Below are positions 15,668-23,597 of a stretch of DNA of 64,000 nt, piece after piece. The notes beneath the pieces are model-generated. The model searched no databases and had not been told where the DNA came from. It saw only the letters and a list, made by a program, of their open reading frames with translations. Within the stretch, counting starts at the first letter, position 1. Each line of letters begins with the position of its first letter. Both the position numbers and the translations under genes were made by a program. The stretch lies in contig NZ_KZ454939.1 of assembly GCF_002797355.1 (NCBI RefSeq), forward strand, positions 1,459,828-1,523,827, written 5' to 3'. Source of the DNA: Bacillus xiapuensis (GTDB lineage: Bacteria; Bacillota; Bacilli; Bacillales; Domibacillaceae).

Positions 15668-16840
15668 ATGTTCTTTCATGTAGCCAAAAGGATGGAACAA
15701 TTTGGCCCGTCCATTTTTAGCGAATTAAAAGCTTATAAATTAAAAAAGCAGGAAGAAGGACAGACAATCATCGATTTAAGCTTAGGCAGTCCGGATTTGC
15801 CGCCAGCGGCTGCTGTTTGCGAAACATTATCAGAACTGGCGGGAGATTCCAGCCAATACGGTTACACTTTATCCGGCACGAAGGCATTTTACCAAGCGGT
15901 AGCTCACTATTACCGCCGCGTATATCATACTGCGCTTGACCCTGAAACGGAAATTGTCCATGCAATGGGCTCACAGGAAGGGCTTGTTCATTTGCCGCTT
16001 GTATTCGCCGATCCCGGCGATACAATTCTTGTTGCAGATCCGGGCTATACAGCTTATGAAACGGGCCTTGCTGTCGCGGGAGCCGAGCCCTACTTTATGT
16101 CTTTAACGAAGGAAAATAATTTCTTGCCGGATCTATCCGCCATTCCCGAGGAAGTGACCTATAAAGCGCGGATGATCATTTTGAATTATCCGGGCAATCC
16201 GATACCGGCAGTGGCTAACGAGGATTTCTTTCGGAAGGTCATCAATTTTGCCAAGAAATACAATATTGTTGTGCTTCACGATGCAGCTTATTCAGAATTT
16301 TACTTTGATAGTCAACGTCCATTAAGCTTTTTATCCGTTCCCGGAGCGAAGGAAGTCGGCATTGAAATTAATTCCTTGTCTAAAAGCTTCAGTTTAGCTG
16401 GAGCCAGAATTGCTTATATCGCCGGAAATGCGCACATGATTCGGCTGATTACTCAGCTCAAATCCAATTTAGATTATGGGGTGTTCGCTCCAATTCAGGC
16501 TGCGGGAATTGCCGCACTGAATCATGCTGAAGAAATCGGAAAAACGGTTAGAGCTGTGTTTGAACGCCGCCGCAACCGATTCGTCGATGAGCTGAGAAAA
16601 ATTGGCTGGCTCGTCGATAAGCCATCAGGAGGGATGTTTCTTTGGGCAAAGATCCCGGAAGGCTGGTCGTCTAAAGAATTTTCCTTTACCTGCATTGACG
16701 AATCTGGTGTCGTAATGGTGCCTGGAGTGGCTTTTGGAAAAAACGGCGAAGGTTATGTAAGAATTGCCCTTGTTCATCCAGAGGAAGTCTTAGCCGAAGC
16801 CGCTCAAAGATTAGCCGCTGTCATTTCTGAAAGAGCATAA
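15668..16840 (+). CDS. Class I/II PLP-dependent aminotransferase (LL-DAP/alanine aminotransferase-like)
   Basis: The 390-residue protein is a fold-type I aminotransferase. It shows the N-terminal IDLSLGSPDLPPA, the YPGNP motif (residues 174-178), the Asp205/Tyr208 pair in HDAAYSEF, the PLP lysine Lys239 in NSLSKSFSL and the phosphate-binding AGARIAY. The opening resembles LL-diaminopimelate and MalY/AlaT-like aminotransferases; the amino-acid substrate cannot be fixed from sequence. GGAGG precedes the ATG. It is monocistronic with a strong terminator. Confidence 0.88.
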   Translation: MFFHVAKRMEQFGPSIFSELKAYKLKKQEEGQTIIDLSLGSPDLPPAAAVCETLSELAGDSSQYGYTLSGTKAFYQAVAHYYRRVYHTALDPETEIVHAMGSQEGLVHLPLVFADPGDTILVADPGYTAYETGLAVAGAEPYFMSLTKENNFLPDLSAIPEEVTYKARMIILNYPGNPIPAVANEDFFRKVINFAKKYNIVVLHDAAYSEFYFDSQRPLSFLSVPGAKEVGIEINSLSKSFSLAGARIAYIAGNAHMIRLITQLKSNLDYGVFAPIQAAGIAALNHAEEIGKTVRAVFERRRNRFVDELRKIGWLVDKPSGGMFLWAKIPEGWSSKEFSFTCIDESGVVMVPGVAFGKNGEGYVRIALVHPEEVLAEAAQRLAAVISERA

Positions 16841-16850
16841 AAAATAAGCC

Positions 16851-16889
16851 GGGCTAGCCAATAAGAACAAAGGTCTTATTGGCTAGCCC
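16851..16889. terminator. Bidirectional terminator between the aminotransferase and YkvA genes
   Basis: A 16-bp perfect stem, GGGCTAGCCAATAAGA / TCTTATTGGCTAGCCC, serves both converging genes. Confidence 0.85.
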
Positions 16890-16899
16890 GCTCTTTCGT

Positions 16900-17175
16900 T
16901 TAATTTAATTGATGCTTGGCGGCTAAAGAAGCCGGCGCCATGTTGATCATTTGCTGAACGATAAAGACAAAAACAGCCAAATCATCAACAATTCCAATGG
17001 CTGCAAAGAAATCAGGAATGAGATCAAACGGCAAAAGAAAGTATCCGGCAATAAATCCAACGGAAAGGGCCTTTTTCCCCCACGATACTTCACTGCTGAT
17101 AAAGAAATCCTTTAAAAACGGAAGAAAACGCCGGATATTCAGCAGAAACCGCACCCGTTTCCATATCTTTTTCAT
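16900..17175 (-). CDS. YkvA-family (DUF1232) small membrane protein
   Basis: The 91-residue protein carries the DUF1232 signature GYFLLPFDLIPDFF followed by GIVDDLAV (about residues 44-68), flanked by a basic N-terminus. DUF1232 proteins are small membrane-associated proteins of unknown role. It stands alone and converges on the aminotransferase gene. Confidence 0.85.
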   Translation of the reverse strand: MKKIWKRVRFLLNIRRFLPFLKDFFISSEVSWGKKALSVGFIAGYFLLPFDLIPDFFAAIGIVDDLAVFVFIVQQMINMAPASLAAKHQLN

Positions 17176-17368
17176 CGTATACCTTTTAAGCTGATCAGCG
17201 GTTAGATAGTATGTTTAAAAGTATCATGGCTGTGAAAATTTTTCAAGTGAACGAATGTCAATCCTTTGCACAGCCGCCGGCATTCTATACAATGTATTTT
17301 AAATCCTTACACTTTTATATATAATAGGATGTGGATTTTTAACATTGCGAAAATTGAAGAGGGATGAT

Positions 17369-18724
17369 ATGAAAGAATCGAAAAGAATGAAATCCTTAAA
17401 GCTGTCGACTTTTCAGCTAATTGTAGTGCTGTATTTAACTGGAGCATTGTTATCGACCGGGCTGCTTCTGCTGCCGATAGGACATAAGCCGGGTGTCGAT
17501 TTATCCTTAATAGATGCGTTGTTTGTTGCGGTCAGCGCGCTGAGCGTAACTGGGTTGTCGACGGTTGGAATTGTGGATACCTTTAACACGATCGGCTACT
17601 TCTTTATTTTATGTATTTTACAGGTCGGCGGAGTTGGGATTATGACATTAAGCTCGATTATTTGGCTTCTTGTCGGCAAAAGAATCGGCATGCGCGAGCG
17701 CCAGCTGATTATGGCTGATCAAAACCGAACAGATTTGGCGGGCCTTGTTAAGCTGATGCGGGAAATCTTTCTGTTGATTCTAGGCATTGAAGCCGCCGGC
17801 ACGCTCATTTTAGGCATCTATCTCTTGCAATACTATCCGACAGCCAATGAAGCTTTTTTGCACGGTTTATTCGGTGCGATCAGCGCTACAACAAACGGAG
17901 GATTCGATATAACGGGCCAGTCCCTCCTTCCTTTTAAAGACGATTATTTTGTTCAATTTATTAATATGATTCTGATCGTCCTTGGAGCGATTGGTTTTCC
18001 TGTTCTCGTGGAAATTAAAGACTATTTAACGTACAGAGGCCCGCATAAATATTGCTTTTCCTTATTTACAAAGTTGACAACCACAGTCTATGGCATTTTA
18101 GCCGTACTGGGAGCGCTCGGTATTTATTTTCTTGACCGAACTCACTTTTTTGCGGACAAATCATGGCATGAATCTTTCTTCTATGCTGCTTTTCAGTCGA
18201 TTGCAGCTAGAAGCGCAGGCTTAACAACACTTGACTTAAATGAATTCTCAATGTCTACATTGCTCTTTATCTCGACTCTCATGTTTATTGGCGCTTCTCC
18301 AAGCAGTGTCGGCGGCGGTTTGCGCACAACGACATTTGCAATCGCCATGCTTAGCGTATATTTTTTTGCTCGAGGAAAAAATACGATTAAGATCTTCAAG
18401 CGGGAAGTGCATCCAATCGACATTCAGCGAGCTTTTGTTGTCGTGTCGACCGGCTTTTTCATCTGGGGAGGATCCATTATCTTTCTTTCTTTTTTAGAAC
18501 CTGGTTTGCCGATTGTCAAGATTATCTATGAAGTCTCTTCAGCTTTCGGCACCACGGGTTCTTCCCTCGGAATCACTGCTGATTTGGGAGTTCCCGCCAA
18601 GCTGCTGCTTATTGCGCTCATGTTTATCGGACGCATCGGTCTGTTTTCTCTGCTGTTTATCATTCGCGGTCGAGAAATTAAAGAAAGCTTCCATTACCCG
18701 AGAGAACGGATTTTAATTGGATAA
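17369..18724 (+). CDS. ktrB: Trk/Ktr-type potassium transporter, membrane subunit
   Basis: The 451-residue protein has the four-repeat architecture of TrkH/KtrB channels, with selectivity-filter segments SVTGLSTVG, TTNGGFD, ARSAGLTT and FGTTGSSLG and the conserved glycine in each. It would form the K+ (Na+-coupled) pore in the membrane and needs a cytoplasmic RCK subunit (KtrA or KtrC), which is not encoded nearby, as is normal for KtrD/KtrB orphans. ATG at 17369 is chosen because AGAGGG precedes it. KtrB versus KtrD cannot be separated here. Confidence 0.88.
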   Translation: MKESKRMKSLKLSTFQLIVVLYLTGALLSTGLLLLPIGHKPGVDLSLIDALFVAVSALSVTGLSTVGIVDTFNTIGYFFILCILQVGGVGIMTLSSIIWLLVGKRIGMRERQLIMADQNRTDLAGLVKLMREIFLLILGIEAAGTLILGIYLLQYYPTANEAFLHGLFGAISATTNGGFDITGQSLLPFKDDYFVQFINMILIVLGAIGFPVLVEIKDYLTYRGPHKYCFSLFTKLTTTVYGILAVLGALGIYFLDRTHFFADKSWHESFFYAAFQSIAARSAGLTTLDLNEFSMSTLLFISTLMFIGASPSSVGGGLRTTTFAIAMLSVYFFARGKNTIKIFKREVHPIDIQRAFVVVSTGFFIWGGSIIFLSFLEPGLPIVKIIYEVSSAFGTTGSSLGITADLGVPAKLLLIALMFIGRIGLFSLLFIIRGREIKESFHYPRERILIG

Positions 18725-18761
18725 AAAAAGTGAGGATCTGCGCGCAGATCCTCACTTTTTT
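18723..18761 (+). terminator. Terminator after the potassium transporter gene
   Basis: AAAAAAAGTGAGGATCTGC pairs perfectly with its complement around a tiny loop, ending in a run of T residues and starting at the stop codon. Confidence 0.88.
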
Positions 18762-18799
18762 ATTGACAGCTAAACAAACTGAATTCCGTTTATCCGATA

Positions 18800-18832
18800 G
18801 ATATTTGAATTTTGCACATGATAAATATTGCT
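18800..18832 (-). promoter_or_regulatory. Putative Ter site 3, in the convergent gap before lrgB
   Basis: A third exact copy of TGAATTTTGCACAT (18806-18819) in the same orientation as sites 1 and 2 lies in the intergenic space between ktrB and lrgB. The flanking half beyond the core matches the recalled Ter consensus poorly, so this may be a weak site. Confidence 0.5.
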
Positions 18833-18846
18833 TATAATCTCATTTG

Positions 18847-19533
18847 CTAGTTATATATGAGCGGAAACAGCCATGGCAGCAATACAGAGGTCAGAATGGC
18901 GGCAAATCCCATCGCCGCGCCAGAGACAGCTCCTTGCAATGCACCTTCCGCTACCGCTTGAGAAGTACCGATTCCGTGAGACACCGTTCCGATCGACATT
19001 CCTCTAGAGAAAGGATCACTGATGTGCGCGGCTGTTAACACCCAAGGGCCAAACATGGCACCAAACATCCCGGCTACCATAACGAAAGCAGCTGATAGTG
19101 CCGGATCTCCGCCAATTAGGCGTGAGATTTCAATTGCAACCGGCGTAGTCACTGCTTTCGCTGCGGCTGCAGCAGCAACCGTTTCTGACAGTCCAAATGC
19201 TTTGACAAGCCATACAGCTGAAGTGATCGTCGCGACGGTTCCAGTTGTCAGTCCGATTAAAGCCGGCAGCATTCTGGAATACAGCACAGCACGGTTATGA
19301 TAGAGAGGAACGGCGAGCGCTACGGTAGCAGGACCAAGCAAATAGATCATGATCTCTTTTGCCGGCGTATATTCCTCATAGGAGATTCCGCAAGCAATCA
19401 GCAGAAGTATTAAAACGGCCGTACTAGTAAATACCGGTGTCGTCAGCACAGAGGGCATCCGAATCGCTAATCGGCGAGCCAGCATATATACCATGATGGT
19501 CGCCCCGATGCTAAATGCTGTGGTGCTGCTCAT
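18847..19533 (-). CDS. lrgB: LrgB/CidB-family membrane protein
   Basis: The 228-residue protein has the LrgB pattern: many helices, YLLGPATVALAVPLY, then VTTPVAIEISRLIGG (about 135-150), and a C-terminal SHGIGTSQAV segment. LrgAB/CidAB proteins modulate murein hydrolase activity, and in B. subtilis one pair imports pyruvate. ATG at 19533 overlaps the lrgA end by 23 bp and has AAGGAAGTGG upstream; the longer frame to 19566 is unlikely. The LytSR regulator pair is not nearby. Confidence 0.9.
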   Translation of the reverse strand: MSSTTAFSIGATIMVYMLARRLAIRMPSVLTTPVFTSTAVLILLLIACGISYEEYTPAKEIMIYLLGPATVALAVPLYHNRAVLYSRMLPALIGLTTGTVATITSAVWLVKAFGLSETVAAAAAAKAVTTPVAIEISRLIGGDPALSAAFVMVAGMFGAMFGPWVLTAAHISDPFSRGMSIGTVSHGIGTSQAVAEGALQGAVSGAAMGFAAILTSVLLPWLFPLIYN

Positions 19534-19909
19534 TGCGAACCACTTCCTTCTCCGCTCGTTTTGCAAGAGTTTGTGTAACGCCGCCCGTAATGACTAAGCC
19601 AATCAGGGAGCTGCCAAAGACCACTGCAGCAAGTGCCAGGCCGCTTTTGACAATTAGTTCGCCGTACATCATTAATCCCACAGCAATCGGGATAAAAAAG
19701 AAGGTAAGATGTTTATTTAAAAATGCAGCGCCTCTTTCCACCCACTCAACCTTTATCACCTTCGTAACTAAAAGCATAAACAAAAGAAGCATCCCCAAAA
19801 CATTTCCCGGGAGCGGCAGCTGCCAAAGATCGGCAAGCCAATAGCCGAATCGGTTGATTCCCCATAAAATAACGATTTGTATACTGAACAAGCATCCTTC
19901 TTTCATCAA
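19511..19909 (-). CDS. lrgA: LrgA/CidA-family holin-like membrane protein
   Basis: The 132-residue protein has four membrane helices and the family hallmark LPLPGNVLGMLLLFMLL (about residues 32-48), followed by FFFIPIAVGLM. It is the holin-like partner of the LrgB protein whose gene overlaps its 3' end. Whether this is the Lrg, Cid or pyruvate-transporter (PftA) branch is not clear. Confidence 0.9.
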   Translation of the reverse strand: MMKEGCLFSIQIVILWGINRFGYWLADLWQLPLPGNVLGMLLLFMLLVTKVIKVEWVERGAAFLNKHLTFFFIPIAVGLMMYGELIVKSGLALAAVVFGSSLIGLVITGGVTQTLAKRAEKEVVRNEQHHSI

Positions 19910-20486
19910 AAAGCTCCTTTCAAGCCGCCATTCCTCTCTATTAATCGCTTGATAAAATTGGATTCGGCAATTATGCTCAAGCGCCGCAAGGCTTATAAAC
20001 CCTCCCTCTTCCGTTTTACTTAAAGGATATGAAAAAATAGCGCCGGCAAGACCTGAAAGTGCTAGCCTTCGGATTTCGCAGAATTAGAACAAATGCACGG
20101 GAATGGAACTCTAAATGTTCAATCAGAGCATCAGACTTATCAATTGATGAAAGAAATCCATTTTAGAGATTAGAATTTTTGAGACTGGGCTCCTCTCTTT
20201 CAAAATGGCAAGGACCCCCTTCTCTTTCCGCTTATATTCCGGTAGGCCCCCCTGCCCTCTTTAAAGAACGCAGACATCCCATTAGGCCACAGGACATTCA
20301 ATTGAAACCGATAACGCCGGCGGCCAGCGGGCACTTCACCGATTATGTCATGCTGAAATCGCATGTTTTTGTTATAGCGCATTGCTATAAAAACCAGCGA
20401 TTTCAGCATCCGGCGGCGTCTGCCTATTTTCCCGTCAGAACAGCTCCATTTTGTCTTTTGAAAAAACCATTCTCCGTTTCCTCCTC
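19910..20486. other. 577-bp gene-free region with a long composite hairpin
   Basis: No convincing gene is visible; frames across it are random in composition and lack ribosome binding sites. The lrgA promoter is expected near its left end. A composite inverted repeat lies at 20350-20409. Confidence 0.5.
20350..20409. repeat. Nested inverted repeat (long hairpin)
   Basis: ATGCTGAAATCGC (20350-20362) is complementary to GCGATTTCAGCAT (20397-20409). Inside it, TTTTTGTTATAGC (20366-20378) pairs with GCTATAAAAA (20384-20393). Together they form a 60-base near-continuous hairpin with a small internal bulge. It may be a terminator for the acyl-CoA ligase gene (90 bp downstream of its end) or part of a dispersed repeat. 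Confidence 0.65.
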
Positions 20487-22079
20487 TCAATTCACGAAAC
20501 GGCCCGTCTTCCCCTCTGATTTCCAGTAATCATTGCGAAGTTGGACTTTCTGAATTTTTCCGGAAGCTGTTTTCGGCAGTTCTTCAACAAAGCTCACCCC
20601 TGTGACCGCTTTGAAGTGAGCAAGATGATTCCGGCAATATAGAATCAGCTCGTGTTCCGTTAGCTTAGCTTCCGGGCGTCTGACCACGAAAGCATGCGGC
20701 GTTTCTCCCCATTTTTCATGGGGAACGGCAAGCACTGCTGCTTCTAATACGTCTGGATGATTATACAGCACTCCTTCCACCTCAATGGATGAAATGTTTT
20801 CGCCTCCGCTAATAATGATATCTTTTTTTCGGTCGACAATATCGATATGTCCATATGCGTCCACTGTTCCCATATCTCCTGTGTGAAGCCAGCCGTTTCT
20901 CAAAGCCTCCATTGTCGCTTCCTCATTTTTCCAATACCCTTTCATCACCCCGTTGCTGCGGACAACCACTTCTCCGATTTCCCGACCATTATGCGCTACT
21001 TCCTCTCCAAGTTCGTCCACGACCTTCACTTGGCATCCGATCATAGCATAGCCGGCTTTTGCTTTCATGCGATATTGCTCCTCCATAGAATGGTCTAAAA
21101 AAGAGGATTGGATGGAAGAACACAAACTAAGAGGCGAGGATTCTGTCATTCCATACACTTGAAGAAACTCCCACCCAAGTTCTTCTTCTACCCGCTTCAC
21201 AAAGGAAGGCGGCGGAGCAGAGCCGGCAATCACGACGCGAATCTCCTGTTTAATCTGTGGTTTGTTTTCATCGTAGTACTGCAAAAGATAATTTAATACA
21301 GTGGGGGCCATATGCATGACCGTCACACCATGTGCGAGCACCGCTTTGAAAATCGCCTCCGGGTTTATCGTTCTTAAGCATATGTGAGTGGCGCCGTTTG
21401 CTGTATAGTAAAAAGGGGAACCCCAGCCATTGACATGGAACAAAGGCAGCACATGCAAATAAACGTCACGATCAGACACGCGCAGGGTATGCATAGCCGA
21501 CATCGCATGGATATAATTATTTCTATGGGTGAGCATGACCCCTTTCGGATTGCCTGTTGTTCCGCTTGTGTATAAAAGGCTGGCTACATCATTTTCCTCC
21601 AGCTCCGTCCGTTCGAAAGCGGTTTCAGAAAATCGCTCAAGCCATTCATCATATCCGATCGCTTTTGTATGCTTATCTTTATAATGAACGATGATATGCT
21701 CGACGGTCGCAAGCTGATCTCTAACCGGTTCTATAAGCGGATACAGCGTTTGGTCGATCAGCAATATTTTCGATTCACTGTGATTGAGCATAAATGCATA
21801 ATCTTCAGGCTTTAAACGGATATTTAACGGAACCATTACAGCCCCCAGCTGATAGATTCCATAAAATCCTTCGAGCATTTCCAGTGAATTAGGAGCAAGG
21901 TAGGCTACTTTATCCCCTTTTTTAACGCCAAGCTCTGCTAAGCCGCGCGAAAGCTGATTAATTCTTGCATTCAGTTCATGGTATGTAAACATCCGATCTT
22001 CAGTAATAACAGCTGTTTTCTCTCCATAGTAAGTAACAGCCCGATCCAAAAACTGTGGCAGCACCAAAGGCACGTTCAT
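20487..22079 (-). CDS. Acyl-CoA synthetase (AMP-binding, FadD-like)
   Basis: The 530-residue enzyme belongs to the ANL superfamily. It has the P-loop YTSGTTGNPKG (residues 170-180), YGMTESSP, the adenylate-binding GWLHTGDMG and IVDRKKDII hinge, and the C-terminal lysine motif PKTASGKIQK. It would activate a fatty acid with ATP and CoA in the cytoplasm. Chain-length preference cannot be read. An inverted repeat TGAACG-AA-CATTCA at 22144-22157, about 65 bp upstream of the start, looks like a TetR-type operator and could link it to fatty-acid-responsive repression. Confidence 0.9.
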   Translation of the reverse strand: MNVPLVLPQFLDRAVTYYGEKTAVITEDRMFTYHELNARINQLSRGLAELGVKKGDKVAYLAPNSLEMLEGFYGIYQLGAVMVPLNIRLKPEDYAFMLNHSESKILLIDQTLYPLIEPVRDQLATVEHIIVHYKDKHTKAIGYDEWLERFSETAFERTELEENDVASLLYTSGTTGNPKGVMLTHRNNYIHAMSAMHTLRVSDRDVYLHVLPLFHVNGWGSPFYYTANGATHICLRTINPEAIFKAVLAHGVTVMHMAPTVLNYLLQYYDENKPQIKQEIRVVIAGSAPPPSFVKRVEEELGWEFLQVYGMTESSPLSLCSSIQSSFLDHSMEEQYRMKAKAGYAMIGCQVKVVDELGEEVAHNGREIGEVVVRSNGVMKGYWKNEEATMEALRNGWLHTGDMGTVDAYGHIDIVDRKKDIIISGGENISSIEVEGVLYNHPDVLEAAVLAVPHEKWGETPHAFVVRRPEAKLTEHELILYCRNHLAHFKAVTGVSFVEELPKTASGKIQKVQLRNDYWKSEGKTGRFVN

Positions 22080-22143
22080 CTTCCATCCCCCTCATTTGGT
22101 CGAATTTTTTAAAAATTCCAACAAACAAATCATATCATAATAA

Positions 22144-22157
22144 TGAACGAACATTCA
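22144..22157 (-). promoter_or_regulatory. Inverted repeat upstream of the acyl-CoA synthetase gene
   Basis: TGAACG and CATTCA flank AA. The half-sites resemble those of the B. subtilis FadR operator (TGAATGA...TCATTCA), but the spacing is four bases shorter, so a related TetR-type repressor is as likely. Confidence 0.4.
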
Positions 22158-22209
22158 ATATGCTTTTCTTGAATATGGAAGGAAAGGCCTTCATACAGCC
22201 GGCGTTCTA

Positions 22210-22293
22210 TCATCCCCAATTTGATAATAAAAAAACGAAGGCCGCCATTGCAGCGCCTATGTGACTTGCACTGCATCGTGCAGACCGGAACAT
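22210..22293 (-). CDS. Possible 27-aa small protein
   Basis: This short frame (MFRSARCSASHIGAAMAAFV, then a short hydrophobic end) has a very strong ribosome binding site, AAGGAGGGTGACC, just before its ATG. It has one hydrophobic stretch of about 12 residues. It lies between bioB and the acyl-CoA synthetase gene, on the same strand as both. I do not recognise it. Confidence 0.35.
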   Translation of the reverse strand: MFRSARCSASHIGAAMAAFVFLLSNWG

Positions 22294-22323
22294 GGTCACC
22301 CTCCTTGAAAACAAAAAAAGTTA

Positions 22324-22359
22324 AACCCAAGAATGCGCTAAAACTAGCATTCTTGGGTT
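22324..22359 (-). terminator. Terminator after bioB
   Basis: AACCCAAGAATGC and GCATTCTTGGGTT form a 13-bp stem, followed on the minus strand by TAACTTTTTTTG. Confidence 0.85.
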
Positions 22360-22410
22360 GCTCATTTGAATGTGCTTAATTCAAAATGGATCTTTTAGAC
22401 AGTCCCGCGA

Positions 22411-23415
22411 TCAATGATTGATCCTCTCTTCAACCAATGGAGAAGCAAATTCGACTTCAAAGCCCATTTCTTTAATCATTTTATGATCAGCTGTCGTTTC
22501 TTGACCCGCAGTCGTTAAATAATCTCCGACAAAGATGGAATTGGCTGGATAAAGGCCGAGCGGCTGCAGGGAGCCCAAATTCACTTCACGCCCGCCAGAA
22601 ATCCGAATTTCTTTTGCAGGGTTGATAAAGCGGAATAAACAGAGAACTTTTAGACAATAGCGAGGGGTTAATTCATGAGTTCCCTCTAGCGGAGTCCCAT
22701 CAATCGCATGCAAAAAATTAACGGGAATGGAGTCGGCATCTAAAGCCTTCAAGCTGCGGGCCATCGTGATGACATCTTCTTTTTTCTCTTTCATGCCGAC
22801 AATCACTCCCGAGCAAGGGGAGATACCTGATTTTTTAACTTTCTCAATCGTCGCAACACGGTCATCATATGTATGAGTGGTCGTGATTTGCTCATGATGG
22901 TTCGCCGATGTATTAATGTTATGGTTGTAGCGGTCAACCCCTGCCGCTTTCAGTTTCTCTGCTTGATCAGGCTTTAATAATCCTAAACAAGCGCATATTT
23001 TTAATGGATACTTTTCTTTTATCTCCCGCACTGCTTCCGTGACTTGTTCCAGTTCTTTATCGCTCGGTCCGCGCCCGCTGGCAACAATACAATAAGTCCC
23101 TGCTTGCAAAGCAGAGGCTTGCTTCGCCCCGGAAAGAATCTCTTCCTTCCCCATCATCCTGTACTTTTCGATTGGTGCGGATGATCGGATCGACTGTGAG
23201 CAATAGCCACAGTTTTCAGGACAAAGACCTGATTTCGTATTAATGATCATATTTAACTTCACTTTATTTCCATAATAATGACGGCGGATCCGGTAGGACG
23301 CCTGCAATAAATTCAGCAGCTCATCATTCGGGCAATTCAAAATAGACATCGCTTGTTCATCCGTTATTTCCTCTCCTGCAAGCACGCTGTCTGCTAATTC
23401 ATTCCAATTGATCAC
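22411..23415 (-). CDS. bioB: Biotin synthase
   Basis: The 334-residue radical-SAM enzyme inserts sulfur into dethiobiotin, the last step of biotin synthesis. The CxxxCxxC motif for the 4Fe-4S cluster is at Cys65, Cys69 and Cys72 (SGLCPENCGYCSQ), and further conserved segments YNHNINTS and SGGREVNLG are present. It starts with GTG preceded by AAGGGGAG. The other bio genes are not in the window, so it is an orphan copy. A BirA-box-like operator overlaps the promoter. Confidence 0.96.
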   Translation of the reverse strand: MINWNELADSVLAGEEITDEQAMSILNCPNDELLNLLQASYRIRRHYYGNKVKLNMIINTKSGLCPENCGYCSQSIRSSAPIEKYRMMGKEEILSGAKQASALQAGTYCIVASGRGPSDKELEQVTEAVREIKEKYPLKICACLGLLKPDQAEKLKAAGVDRYNHNINTSANHHEQITTTHTYDDRVATIEKVKKSGISPCSGVIVGMKEKKEDVITMARSLKALDADSIPVNFLHAIDGTPLEGTHELTPRYCLKVLCLFRFINPAKEIRISGGREVNLGSLQPLGLYPANSIFVGDYLTTAGQETTADHKMIKEMGFEVEFASPLVEERINH

Positions 23416-23462
23416 AGGACTCTCCCCTTTTTGTTTGATTTAACGATCTTCTTAAATATAAA

Positions 23463-23508
23463 AGAAAAGGAGTTTTTCAGTCAACTTATTTTTCTTTTTA
23501 GTTTACTT
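23463..23508 (-). promoter_or_regulatory. bioB promoter with BirA-like operator
   Basis: On the minus strand GTAAAC (23506-23501) and GTTGAC (23485-23480) are separated by exactly 15 bases, the spacing of the BirA operator TTGTTAAC-N15-GTTAACAA. The right half also provides a TTGACT -35 box, followed 17 bases later by TTATAT. BirA bound with biotinyl-AMP would therefore cover the promoter. Half-sites deviate from consensus in a few positions. Confidence 0.6.
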
Positions 23509-23578
23509 ATTTGTGATCTTTCCTGAACAGCAATTTATAAAATGCCCCTTCAAACAGAGGGTTTTCTTTCGCTGGCAT
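23507..23578 (-). CDS. Possible 23-aa peptide downstream of the GNAT gene
   Basis: The frame reads MPAKENPLFEGAFYKLLFRK followed by three residues. It has GCAGGAGGGCAAT before its ATG, which lies 19 bp after the stop codon of the GNAT gene. The strong initiation signal and the operon position support translation; function is unknown. Confidence 0.4.
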   Translation of the reverse strand: MPAKENPLFEGAFYKLLFRKDHK

Positions 23579-23597
23579 ATTGCCCTCCTGCCGCATT

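Noticed and set aside
20200-20490. Overlapping open frames of about 100 codons on both strands in the lrgA-acyl-CoA synthetase gap.
   Set aside because: No ribosome binding site, random amino-acid composition, and both cross the long hairpin at 20350-20409.
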